A stretch of DNA of 6,894 bases from Acidobacteriaceae bacterium (GCA_003165855.1 PMXH01000260.1:1-6894), one strand, 5' to 3'. Counted from the first letter of the stretch, positions 1-6,486 are shown. Program-made: numbers and translations. Notes: a model not told the origin generated them from the letters alone.

Positions 1-395
1 CTCTTGGCGGGAGCGAAGTTGCGCATCTCATCAAAAACGTCGTAGGTGGGCAACAGCATCTTCGACTGCAGGAAGGCGATCTTCCCATCCTGCAACAGCG
101 CCGCGGAATTCATCACGGACTTGCCGGTTTCCGATTCCGCGGGCGTCACTAAGCCACAGATCACGGCGATGCCGCTGCTCTCAGCAGCAATCTGTTCCAC
201 GCTCTCCCGATTGCGCGCGACGAACGTTGGCCGCTCGACCAGATCGCGGGGCGGATATCCGCACACCGACAGCTCTGGAAACAGAATCAGCCCAGCCCCG
301 CTCGCCTGCGCCCGCCGGGAATACTCGACGATCTTATTCCGATTGCCGGAGAAATCTCCGACCGTAGGGTTGATTTGCCCAAGCGCAATCTTCAC
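1..395 (-). CDS. nadE: Glutamine-dependent NAD+ synthetase, N-terminal amidase part (3' end outside window)
   Basis: The visible 131 residues are the start of the nitrilase-like glutaminase domain of NAD+ synthetase. In the family this cytoplasmic domain releases ammonia from glutamine for the C-terminal synthetase domain, which amidates nicotinate adenine dinucleotide (NaAD) to NAD+. Seen directly: the opening MKIALGQINPTVGDF is typical of the family. The catalytic Glu is E41 in LFPELSVCGYPPRDL. The catalytic Lys is K112 in SKMLLPTYDVFDEMR, a segment characteristic of NadE rather than of other nitrilases. The nucleophilic Cys and the whole ATP-binding synthetase domain lie beyond the window. 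GTG at 395 is chosen because translation from it gives exactly the family N-terminus. An in-frame GTG near 476 would add about 27 residues that do not fit. No Shine-Dalgarno precedes the start. A single-domain carbon-nitrogen hydrolase is possible but less likely given the SKMLLPTYDVFDE segment. Confidence 0.88.
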   Translation of the reverse strand, partial: MKIALGQINPTVGDFSGNRNKIVEYSRRAQASGAGLILFPELSVCGYPPRDLVERPTFVARNRESVEQIAAESSGIAVICGLVTPAESETGKSVMNSAALLQDGKIAFLQSKMLLPTYDVFDEMRNFAPAK

Positions 396-401
396 ATATT
401 T

Positions 402-407
402 AGTGTA
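402..407 (-). promoter_or_regulatory. Candidate -10 box placed for a leaderless nadE transcript
   Basis: The minus strand reads TACACT, matching the TANNNT pattern, and it ends 6 nt before the GTG start of nadE. No purine-rich Shine-Dalgarno lies in the preceding 25 nt, which are pyrimidine-rich. This spacing would put the transcription start at or next to the start codon. No convincing -35 box is seen 16-19 nt upstream. Apart from this box I see nothing in the 164-nt gap between nadE and the PilZ gene, and no convincing terminator. Confidence 0.35.
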
Positions 408-559
408 AAGCCGAGGGGAGCGGCGGGGGAAGTTGGCTTCGCCTTTCGGAGTTCGGCGGTCGTCTCTTCGCCGCACTTACGCGCGGAGGGCAACAATACC
501 CACTTAGGCTTGCAGGTCAGGCTCCGCTCGCGCGACGCATGCCGAGGTCTGTGATGGAA

Positions 560-1897
560 TCATACCGGCCTTGTGCTGGCGGCGGCTGCCAAGCTGATCT
601 CCGTGTGCGCAGCACTGGGTGGCGCGGCGGCAGGAGCTTTCAAACACAGTTCCGCGGCCTCCGACATGCTTTGAATCTCCTGCTGCTTCATGGTCTGCCA
701 ACTGCTGAACGCAACCTTCTCTCGCGCTACCCCCTCCAGGTTGCGGCTGACCCGTGCCATGTAGTGGGCCTTGATGCTCTCCAGTTCCGCTTGAATCTGG
801 ACGATCTCTTCCGCCTTTCTGGCCCACTCTACCTCAACCTGCTTCTTCTGCCCGGCCTCGAAGGCATCGAGGGCCGCCTGACGCACTTTGGCATCCTGTT
901 GCACCTGATCGAGTGGAATGCCGGCGGCATCGAGAGCCATCAGCACCGCCGCCCGCTTCATCTCCTTCGACAAGCTGCGGATGTGCTCGCTGTTCAGCAT
1001 CTCAACCACTTTCTGGATGCTGTATCCCTTCCGCGGAATCATGATCCCAGCCTCGCGGTAAATGTCCTCCGTGGGGGGCAGCTCGACTTGGAAATTTTGG
1101 ACCTCCCGCGCAGAATGCGCCGGAGCCTTTTCCGTGGGTGGAGTTACGTGGGGCATAAAATTCTCCTTCTCGCCTTTATCGTTGCTCTTTCCGTTGCCGC
1201 CGGCTTCGCCGTTAGCCTCGCCGGTTACGCTGAGGCCGACCGGCTTAATGCGCCAGTGTGCCAGTTCAAGCCATTTGCGGCCCATAGGTTTCCTTTCCTT
1301 GCCAGCTTCCTCTGGAGGCTGTTTGTTTGGGAGTTGAGTCCTTCGAAGCGCATCGAGGTCCTCGCTGATCGAACTCTGGAGCCGCGAAACGCGATGCCCG
1401 CCCTGGCCGTCGATTTCGTCGTCAACTCCGCATGGAGGCGTCGTCGAGCTTGCGATCGGTATGCTCTGCGCACTTTCCACTTTCCCCGCGGCCATGGGGA
1501 TTTCGCTCGCCTTGCTCTCCTGCCGCTGCGGCAGGCTCTCGATTTTGGCTGTCGAAACTAATGGAGCACTGCTTCTCACGCTTTTCTGCGATGGGACCTC
1601 CGCCGGGACAGGCTGGCTGGAAACGGAGCTCTTGGCGGCGTCCCGCTGAATGCCTACCAGATATTCCCTGCCCTCGCTGCGGCAGTACTTGGCAGTGCCG
1701 GAGAACTGCTCGAAGCGCCACTGAACGCTCAGCTTTGATCCCACCCCGATGGGCGTCTTGACCCGTATACAGGCCCCGCCGACAGACTTGTCTTCCATGC
1801 GCGCGGGAAGACTCTGCAACGCTCCACTTGGATCTTGCCACGAGGCCTCCACCAAGGTCATCACCCGCGTCCGGAACTCGCGCACTACGGCACTCAT
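560..1897 (-). CDS. PilZ-domain protein with helical C-terminal region, function unknown
   Basis: This is a 445-residue soluble protein with no signal peptide or membrane segment. Residues about 5-85 look like a PilZ fold. They include the motif D36-x-S38-x-x-G41 (EDKSVGGACIRV), followed by beta-strand-like stretches ending KYCRSEGREYLVGIQ. PilZ domains often bind cyclic di-GMP through RxxxR plus D/NxSxxG. Only the second motif is clean here: the arginines at 6, 9 and 11 do not form RxxxR, so ligand binding is uncertain. Residues about 86-260 are low-complexity linker rich in Ser, Pro, Gly, Asn and Lys. Residues about 275-420 are mostly helical and charged, with a likely coiled coil around 350-415. 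I do not recognise that part. ATG at 1897 is the first start that keeps the whole PilZ domain, but it has no obvious Shine-Dalgarno. An internal ATG (M248) has a strong one, so the ORF may give two products. Confidence 0.8.
   Translation of the reverse strand: MSAVVREFRTRVMTLVEASWQDPSGALQSLPARMEDKSVGGACIRVKTPIGVGSKLSVQWRFEQFSGTAKYCRSEGREYLVGIQRDAAKSSVSSQPVPAEVPSQKSVRSSAPLVSTAKIESLPQRQESKASEIPMAAGKVESAQSIPIASSTTPPCGVDDEIDGQGGHRVSRLQSSISEDLDALRRTQLPNKQPPEEAGKERKPMGRKWLELAHWRIKPVGLSVTGEANGEAGGNGKSNDKGEKENFMPHVTPPTEKAPAHSAREVQNFQVELPPTEDIYREAGIMIPRKGYSIQKVVEMLNSEHIRSLSKEMKRAAVLMALDAAGIPLDQVQQDAKVRQAALDAFEAGQKKQVEVEWARKAEEIVQIQAELESIKAHYMARVSRNLEGVAREKVAFSSWQTMKQQEIQSMSEAAELCLKAPAAAPPSAAHTEISLAAAASTRPV
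1154..1168 (-). promoter_or_regulatory. Strong internal Shine-Dalgarno and ATG inside the PilZ ORF
   Basis: On the minus strand AAGGAG (1168-1163) is followed by a 6-nt spacer and an in-frame ATG (1156-1154, codon 248 of the PilZ ORF). This is a better initiation site than the one at the annotated start of the ORF. Starting here would give a 198-residue protein made of the helical C-terminal region alone. A weaker in-frame candidate, ATG at 1285 (codon 205), is preceded by the purine run AAGGAAAGGAAA. Confidence 0.45.
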
Positions 1898-1989
1898 GCC
1901 AGATCTATCGGCAAGAAGCGCAAATAGTTCACAACTGGACAGGCGTCCTAATTTGGCGGTGTTGCCCGCATTTTCCCGTTCTGGTCGCG

Positions 1990-1995
1990 CTTATA
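1990..1995 (-). promoter_or_regulatory. Possible -10 box upstream of the PilZ gene
   Basis: TATAAG on the minus strand matches the sigma-70 -10 consensus at five of six positions. It lies in the 146-nt gap after the phosphoesterase gene and would give a leader of roughly 85 nt before the PilZ start. No good -35 hexamer is visible at the right distance, so this is weak. Just upstream, 2008-2028 can form a short stem with one wobble pair and no T tract, too poor to call a terminator. Confidence 0.2.
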
Positions 1996-2043
1996 CCGTT
2001 TATCCATGCGGAATGGGAGAACTTCCACGGGGTTGGGGCAGCT

Positions 2044-4893
2044 CTAGTCGTCTCCCGCAGGAAAAACCGAGTGCCTGGGCATAGGCATGGGCGCATCGCC
2101 CTTCTGGTCCCGCCAGAGAACCTCGTTCAGACTGGCCGCTCCGGCCGCGTCGGGACGGGAGAAATCCATCTTCGCTGATTCGCTGGCGCCTCGGGCATCA
2201 CGCTTGTTGATCTCATAGATCAGCCCGTTCTTGAGATTGCGATAGTCCCCTTTGAACGCGGGCTGCGTGCCTGCGCCGGAGAACATTGGGCCCATCGCCG
2301 GAGCGTATGCATCATTCTGGTTCATGGGAGGCAGGCCAAGCAGCATCTCCATGGTGTGAATCATGTTGACCGTGGTGTAGAAGCGATGATCGACGTAGGG
2401 TTCGGCGGCGGTTCCCGGCGAATACTTACTGACTACGAAGGCGATCGATCGATGTGCGTCGATATGATCGCCGCCGTCCTGCGCGTCATCTTCGAGGATG
2501 AAGATTGCCGTGTCCTCCCAGTACGGACTGTGCGAGACGGCGTCAACCACGCGGCCGAGAGCGAGATCGTTGTCGGCCACCGAGGCCGCCGGGCGCGGCA
2601 GGTTCGGCCGCGTCCCTCCCGTGTGATCGTCGGGGAGATAGAGCAGGACGAATGCAGGCAATTGGAACTCCGGCCCCTCGTTCGATTCGCGGGCCCGAGT
2701 GTAAGCGGCAAATTCATTCAGGAATTCGTCGGCACGGAGTTGATCCGGATAGTCGGTATTGAAATCGGGGAACAGCGGATCGAAGTGGTCGCGCAGCACC
2801 GCCTTGGTTGGCTTGATGCGCTTGAACAGAGGCACTGTCCACGGGAACGGGCTTGGCCTGCCGTGCGGATCGCCGACATTCGGCGGAAGAGGATCGCCCT
2901 GATGAAGTTCGGTACGCGGGCACGGCGCCTCTTGTGCCGAAGGAGTTCCCTGCTTCGGCGTCGCCGCCTTGCGCCGCTTGTTGCACCACTCGGCATTCAC
3001 GAATTCGCCGTAGTCGCGATAGCTCAATCCATGGCGGGCGACATTGTCCCAGAGAAAACCGGTGGAGGGATCATCGATATCCGGCTGGTTGTGCTCGAGC
3101 GGATATTCATCGGCAACCGTGCCCTGGAAGTCATAGGTTCGTTCGTGGCCGCGATAGGCGATCTGCCAGGTCTTCTCGTTGTAGTCGCTGGTAATGGCGG
3201 CGGTAGACCAGAGATGGCCGTCACCGGAAACTTCGCCGCTGTCGTAGAAATTGTCGAGCACGCCAAACTGCAGCGCGAGCTTGTGCTGGTTGGGCGTGAT
3301 ATCGGCGCCGTACATGGTGAGGGAAAGGTCGCCGTCGCCGGGTTTCAAGTCACCAAGAATCTGATCGTAGGTGCGGTTCTCTTTGATGACATAGATGACG
3401 TGCTTGATCGGATTCTTGCCGCCAGCGAACTCGATCTTCCCAGGATCGCTGTGCAGAAGGTTGTCGTGCTCGACGATGCGGGTGAGTTCTTCGAGCTTGC
3501 CGAGCATGGAGGGAATGTTCAGCCGCGCGATCGAGCCTCGGAGCAGCGTTGGAATGTAAGGATGCTCGCGGTATCTGACCTCCCATGCAGTCTTGCCTGA
3601 GCCGGCGTTCGGGCGCGTACCTTCTCCTTTGGCGGTGGCGATGAGTAGATCGTCGCCGTGCACGGCGAGCGCGCTGGGATACCAGTCGGTGGGGATGAAG
3701 CCGAGCGCGGACAACCTGGGAACGGCACCAGCAGCATCCTGCGTGTCGAAGACCGGCCTGACGTCTGACGTATCAAAAACGGCGATCGCATTGGAGGAAG
3801 CATCGGCCACGAACAACCGCTTGCCGTCGGCGGACTGGGCTAGAGCGCTAGGATAAGTTCCGGGAAACTCCTGACTACGAACCGTGGTATTGAGCGAAGC
3901 AATCAGGCCTCCTTTTTCTGTTGAGACTTCTTCGACGTCGTCGGCATTTGATAAGGCAACAAAGAGAGTCTTCTCATCCGGACTCAACAACATCGCCGTT
4001 GGATGCGAGCCGGGGGCAATGGGATCGTCAGGTTCGTCCAATTTGATCCAGCGGACGACCTTGCCGCTGGCGAGATCCAGTTCCGCGACCCGGGATGCGT
4101 TCCACAAGCTGCACCAGGCGCGGCGTCCATCGCCCGTGACTACGCAAGTATAGGGAAAAGAAGATGGCACCAGGTCGGAGGTGCTCAGGTCAAAGCGCTG
4201 CAGCACTTTGCCGCTGGCGACATCGAGCCGCACAACGTTATCGGAAAGATTGTTGGCTACGAGAAGGCGGTCGCGGTCGCGATCGTAACCTGTACCGGCA
4301 ACCAACGCCAAGCCTGCGGGATAAGGAATCGCCGTTCCTGGCGGCGTCTTGCGTAAAGCGATTGCGACTTTCTTCCCGGCGGCAAGCGCTTGCGGCTCAA
4401 TGGCGATGAATCGCTCGGGCGCAACCTTGCCCTCTGTGAAGCGATAGACTGCGATCCCGTTGCCGGTATTTCCCGACTTCTCTCCGGTTGGATCCGTGAG
4501 CGAACCAACCGAGGCGTAGAGATGCTTTCCGTCGGAGCTGAAGACCAGGCCGAGGAAATAGCTCTGGTGGACATCCTCGCCGAAGCGCTTGTCGGGATAA
4601 TCGGAGAGTTGGTTGGTCTTCAGATCAAGCACCGCAATCGACTGCATGGCCATGGTTTCCTGCGTGCCATAGCCATTGTTCAAGAGAGCGGCGTACCGGC
4701 CGTCTGGGCTGACCGCGATGGTAGCGGGAAAGCTGTTGGTGGCGCCAATGCGGCCGGGCGAGGGGATCGTCAAAGTCTTGCTGGTGGGCAACGAAATGGA
4801 CGACCCGCCAGTCTTTTGTTCCTGCGCGAGCGGAATCGCAATCTGAAAGCCGAGAAACGCGGCCAGGAGAACAATGCGGGAGAATCGAGTCAC
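2044..4893 (-). CDS. Secreted beta-propeller (YncE-like) / alkaline-phosphatase-superfamily phosphoesterase
   Basis: The product is 949 residues from GTG at 4893. This start is chosen because GGAGG lies 4 nt upstream and it gives a clean signal peptide, TRFSRIVLLAAFLGFQIAI, so the protein is probably exported. TTG at 4923 would add 10 poorly fitting residues. Residues about 40-460 form a YVTN/YncE-type propeller with repeated blades such as VSPDGRYAALLNN, FSSDGKHLYASVG and SADGKRLFVADASSNAIAVFD. Residues about 493-870 are a phosphoesterase domain of the AcpA/phospholipase C type. ENRTYDQILG (505-514) carries the Glu-Asn metal ligands and probable Thr nucleophile. GDGHLWS follows at about 557-563, LPDDHTGG at about 753-760, and EDDAQDGGDHIDAHRS at about 801-816. 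In this family the domain cleaves phosphate mono- or diesters. The substrate cannot be read from sequence. It lies 130 nt downstream of the pst/phoU group on the same strand, which fits a phosphate-scavenging role, though that link is inference. It appears full length with no frameshift. Confidence 0.92.
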   Translation of the reverse strand: MTRFSRIVLLAAFLGFQIAIPLAQEQKTGGSSISLPTSKTLTIPSPGRIGATNSFPATIAVSPDGRYAALLNNGYGTQETMAMQSIAVLDLKTNQLSDYPDKRFGEDVHQSYFLGLVFSSDGKHLYASVGSLTDPTGEKSGNTGNGIAVYRFTEGKVAPERFIAIEPQALAAGKKVAIALRKTPPGTAIPYPAGLALVAGTGYDRDRDRLLVANNLSDNVVRLDVASGKVLQRFDLSTSDLVPSSFPYTCVVTGDGRRAWCSLWNASRVAELDLASGKVVRWIKLDEPDDPIAPGSHPTAMLLSPDEKTLFVALSNADDVEEVSTEKGGLIASLNTTVRSQEFPGTYPSALAQSADGKRLFVADASSNAIAVFDTSDVRPVFDTQDAAGAVPRLSALGFIPTDWYPSALAVHGDDLLIATAKGEGTRPNAGSGKTAWEVRYREHPYIPTLLRGSIARLNIPSMLGKLEELTRIVEHDNLLHSDPGKIEFAGGKNPIKHVIYVIKENRTYDQILGDLKPGDGDLSLTMYGADITPNQHKLALQFGVLDNFYDSGEVSGDGHLWSTAAITSDYNEKTWQIAYRGHERTYDFQGTVADEYPLEHNQPDIDDPSTGFLWDNVARHGLSYRDYGEFVNAEWCNKRRKAATPKQGTPSAQEAPCPRTELHQGDPLPPNVGDPHGRPSPFPWTVPLFKRIKPTKAVLRDHFDPLFPDFNTDYPDQLRADEFLNEFAAYTRARESNEGPEFQLPAFVLLYLPDDHTGGTRPNLPRPAASVADNDLALGRVVDAVSHSPYWEDTAIFILEDDAQDGGDHIDAHRSIAFVVSKYSPGTAAEPYVDHRFYTTVNMIHTMEMLLGLPPMNQNDAYAPAMGPMFSGAGTQPAFKGDYRNLKNGLIYEINKRDARGASESAKMDFSRPDAAGAASLNEVLWRDQKGDAPMPMPRHSVFPAGDD

Positions 4894-4897
4894 AGGG

Positions 4898-4902
4898 CCT
4901 CC
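4898..4902 (-). promoter_or_regulatory. Shine-Dalgarno deciding the GTG start of the phosphoesterase gene
   Basis: GGAGG on the minus strand lies 4 nt before GTG (4893-4891). The upstream in-frame TTG at 4923 has no such site, so the GTG is preferred and places the signal peptide at the extreme N-terminus. Confidence 0.55.
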
Positions 4903-4946
4903 GCGGGATTTGATCTGCAGCAATACTTGGATGAAGAAGATAGAAG

Positions 4947-4976
4947 AGCGTAATCCAGGCGGGAAGCTCCGGTCAA
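4947..4976 (-). promoter_or_regulatory. Weak candidate promoter for the phosphoesterase gene
   Basis: On the minus strand TTGACC (4976-4971) matches five of six positions of the -35 consensus. After an 18-nt spacer it is followed by TACGCT (4952-4947), which matches only three of six at -10. The 130-nt gap between the racemase stop and the phosphoesterase start is long enough for a separate promoter. No clear Pho box of paired CTGTCAT-like half-sites with 11-bp spacing was found here. Confidence 0.22.
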
Positions 4977-5023
4977 AGCCGACGATCTGCGAATGACGAC
5001 CGGTAGCGGGACGCCGAGCGCGT

Positions 5024-5704
5024 TCAAGGGAGCAATCTTTTCATGATCGCCTCGATGTGCAGCTGCGCGCAGTCGATGAACGGAAACGGCGTGTTAGATT
5101 CGTTGAAAAGCAAAGCCAGATCCGTGCCCGCAAACACAATGGCCTCCACTCCGTCGCGCTCAATGAGCCGGCGGGCCAGGAAGGTCAGGGGTTGACGGTC
5201 CTCTTCCGCGCCCTCGCCCCGCAAAGCAGTTCGCATGTAGGCCTCGTGGATTTGATCCACCTCACTGGCTTGAGGCCGGATCGTATTCTCTCCGCCGAGT
5301 GCGCCGAACAAGTCGGTTTCGATGGTGAAACGGCTTCCAAACAGAGCGATGCGCTTTCCGATCTTTGCTTCGTGCACCACCTTCAAAATATCAATCAGCG
5401 GTAGCGCCGATATGGGAGCAAGCTCACCGATGCAGATATGGGGAGTCACCGCTGGGATCACCGCAAAATCTGCTCCGCCAGCCTTCAGCTGTCCGATTAA
5501 CGCGGCGAAATACTTCGCCAGATCACCGAATTGTTTGGCCTGCACGCAGCCGACGACTCGGTGTACATCGGCCTGAACCATCAAAAGGTGAAGAGGCAAC
5601 CGGCGCTGCTCATGCACCTTGGCCAGAGCCCGGTAGTAATGCACCGTCGCACCGACCCCGAGGCCTCCGATCAACCCCAGGCAACTAGTCTCAGCTCTGC
5701 TCAG
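5024..5704 (-). CDS. Asp/Glu racemase-superfamily protein lacking the usual catalytic cysteines
   Basis: The product is about 226 residues, a normal length for this cytoplasmic superfamily. Family features: the N-terminal strand and loop CLGLIGGLGVGATVHYYR (residues 8-25), ADFAVIPAVTPHIC (78-91) and VEAIVFAGTDLALLFNESNT (186-205). Canonical members racemise acidic amino acids using two cysteines, in PCNTAH-like and GCTE-like motifs. Here the first motif is PAVTPH, with A85 at the Cys position, and the second is FAGTDL, with G193 at the Cys position. Cys91 and Cys212 remain nearby. Racemase activity therefore cannot be assumed. The start is a choice. CTG at 5704 has AAGGAG 6 nt upstream and keeps the complete first beta-strand. 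TTG at 5674, the first conventional start, cuts into that strand and has no ribosome site at normal distance. The gene begins 21 nt after phoU and is probably cotranscribed. It ends 130 nt before the phosphoesterase gene. Confidence 0.82.
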   Translation of the reverse strand: MSRAETSCLGLIGGLGVGATVHYYRALAKVHEQRRLPLHLLMVQADVHRVVGCVQAKQFGDLAKYFAALIGQLKAGGADFAVIPAVTPHICIGELAPISALPLIDILKVVHEAKIGKRIALFGSRFTIETDLFGALGGENTIRPQASEVDQIHEAYMRTALRGEGAEEDRQPLTFLARRLIERDGVEAIVFAGTDLALLFNESNTPFPFIDCAQLHIEAIMKRLLP

Positions 5705-5716
5705 AGCTAGCTCCTT
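5693..5716 (-). promoter_or_regulatory. Ribosome binding site plus start-codon hairpin of the racemase-like gene
   Basis: On the minus strand AAGGAG (5716-5711) is followed by 6 nt and CTG (5704-5702). The segment 5708-5693 is AGCTCT, loop GAGC, AGAGCT: a perfect 6-bp stem with a 4-nt loop that includes two bases of the CTG codon. The same place also holds the 10-bp palindrome GAGCTAGCTC (5704-5713). The hairpin could mask the CTG, or shorten the effective distance from the Shine-Dalgarno to the TTG at 5674. It could also simply be melted by ribosomes coming off phoU. Confidence 0.45.
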
Positions 5717-5725
5717 AGAAAATGG

Positions 5726-6442
5726 TTAGATCCCGGAAATGCGGGTAGATGTCGACTGGCCGGGCGGGGTCTCGGGATGTTCCTCGGTACTCGCGTTGTG
5801 GCGGACGTCGGCGCCCTGCACCCAGAAGATGACATCTTCGGCGATGTTGGTGGCGTGGTCGGCAACGCGCTCGAGATTGCGGGCTACGAGCAGCGCGTCG
5901 AGAGCCTGACGAACAACTTCAGGACGCTGGTTCATCGTCTTCACCAGTTGGATGAAAGCATCGTCTTTCATGCGATCAACTACGTTGTCCATTTCGAGCA
6001 CCGCCTGGGCGAGTTCCGCCTTGCCTTCGATGAACGCCTCCAAAGCCCGGCGCACCATGGCGCTGACGGCCGCTCCCATGCGCGCGATATCGACAGGCAA
6101 ATCTGCCGCTGGCATTTCCACCATGTCCATCACACGCTCGGCGATGTTTACGGCCTGGTCGCCGACGCGCTCAAGATCGGAATTGATCTTAGTTACGGCA
6201 AGGATGAAGCGCAGATCCACGGCCATGGGCTGCTGCATGGCGAGTAAGTCGAAGGCGGCTTCGTCGATCTCGCGCTCCGAAGTATTGATCAGGGTCTCGC
6301 CTTCGAGAACCATCTGGCAGCGGGTGAGATCACGATCGATGTAGGCTTGGCGGGCGCGATCCACGGCCTGTTCCGCCAGTCCCCCCATGCGGAGCAACTT
6401 CTGGCGCAGATCGTCGAGTCCCATCTGAAAGCGGGTGCGCAT
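5726..6442 (-). CDS. phoU: Phosphate-specific transport system accessory protein PhoU
   Basis: This 238-residue cytoplasmic protein is all helical and made of two PhoU repeats. Each carries the metal-cluster motif ExxxD: E91-RVG-D95 in NSDLERVGDQAVNIAERV and E191-RVA-D195 in ARNLERVADHATNIAEDV. PhoU connects the PstSCAB phosphate transporter with the PhoR-PhoB signalling pair and restrains phosphate uptake when phosphate is plentiful. The length is normal. The last 25 or so residues (after IFWVQGADVR) are a polar, Pro/Ser/Thr-rich tail outside the conserved fold. ATG at 6442 is supported by AAGGAAGG 8 nt upstream and by the expected N-terminus TRFQMGLDDLRQKLLRMG. The gene follows pstB by 29 nt, the classical order. 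Its start overlaps the last TAA of a three-unit repeat as TAATG. Confidence 0.96.
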   Translation of the reverse strand: MRTRFQMGLDDLRQKLLRMGGLAEQAVDRARQAYIDRDLTRCQMVLEGETLINTSEREIDEAAFDLLAMQQPMAVDLRFILAVTKINSDLERVGDQAVNIAERVMDMVEMPAADLPVDIARMGAAVSAMVRRALEAFIEGKAELAQAVLEMDNVVDRMKDDAFIQLVKTMNQRPEVVRQALDALLVARNLERVADHATNIAEDVIFWVQGADVRHNASTEEHPETPPGQSTSTRISGI

Positions 6443-6486
6443 TATCCGAACCTTCCTTAACCCAGTCTGCCTTATCCGAATCTGCC
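6442..6486 (-). repeat. Three tandem 15-nt units, each coding Gly-Arg-(Phe/Leu)-Gly-stop, at the pstB/phoU junction
   Basis: Minus-strand units: GGCAGATTCGGATAA (6486-6472), GGCAGACTGGGTTAA (6471-6457) and GGAAGGTTCGGATAA (6456-6442). They are exactly contiguous and in the pstB frame. Unit 1 is the real pstB end. Units 1 and 3 match at 13 of 15 positions, units 1 and 2 at 12 of 15, and units 2 and 3 at 10 of 15. Most differences fall in third codon positions or exchange Phe for Leu. The final base of unit 3 is the A of the phoU ATG. This looks like tandem duplication of the last five pstB codons. Confidence 0.8.
6451..6458 (-). promoter_or_regulatory. phoU ribosome binding site formed at a repeat-unit junction
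   Basis: AAGGAAGG on the minus strand lies 8 nt before the phoU ATG. It spans the join of repeat units 2 and 3 (the AA of TAA followed by GGAAGG), so the duplication appears to have supplied or rebuilt the Shine-Dalgarno. Confidence 0.6.

Noticed and set aside
539..1561. A 340-codon open frame on the plus strand opposite the PilZ gene
   Set aside because: The opposite strand encodes a recognisable PilZ motif and a coherent helical region. The plus-strand translation shows no domain, and no Shine-Dalgarno was noticed.
1..1650. CTCTTGGCGG at the window start and again near 1630
   Set aside because: The match is a single 10-nt identity inside two unrelated coding sequences, expected by chance in GC-rich DNA.
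2008..2028. Short stem after the phosphoesterase stop, considered as a terminator
   Set aside because: It needs a wobble pair, has a 9-nt loop and is not followed by T residues.
2356..3600. A 414-codon open frame on the plus strand opposite the phosphoesterase gene
   Set aside because: It is antisense to a well-supported coding sequence with family motifs. Its Arg/Val/Gly-rich translation has no recognisable domain, as expected for an antisense frame in GC-rich DNA.
4969..5003. Inverted repeat CCGGTC...GACCGG after the racemase stop, considered as a terminator
   Set aside because: The stem is 6 bp with a 23-nt loop and no T tract, so it is not a convincing intrinsic terminator.
4984..5006. 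TCGTCAT-like sequence considered as a Pho box
   Set aside because: Only one half-site resembles CTGTCAT (5 of 7). The half-site 11 bp away does not match, so PhoB control cannot be claimed.
5777..6247. A 156-codon open frame on the plus strand opposite phoU
   Set aside because: phoU is certain from its two ExxxD repeats. The opposite frame is an antisense artefact.
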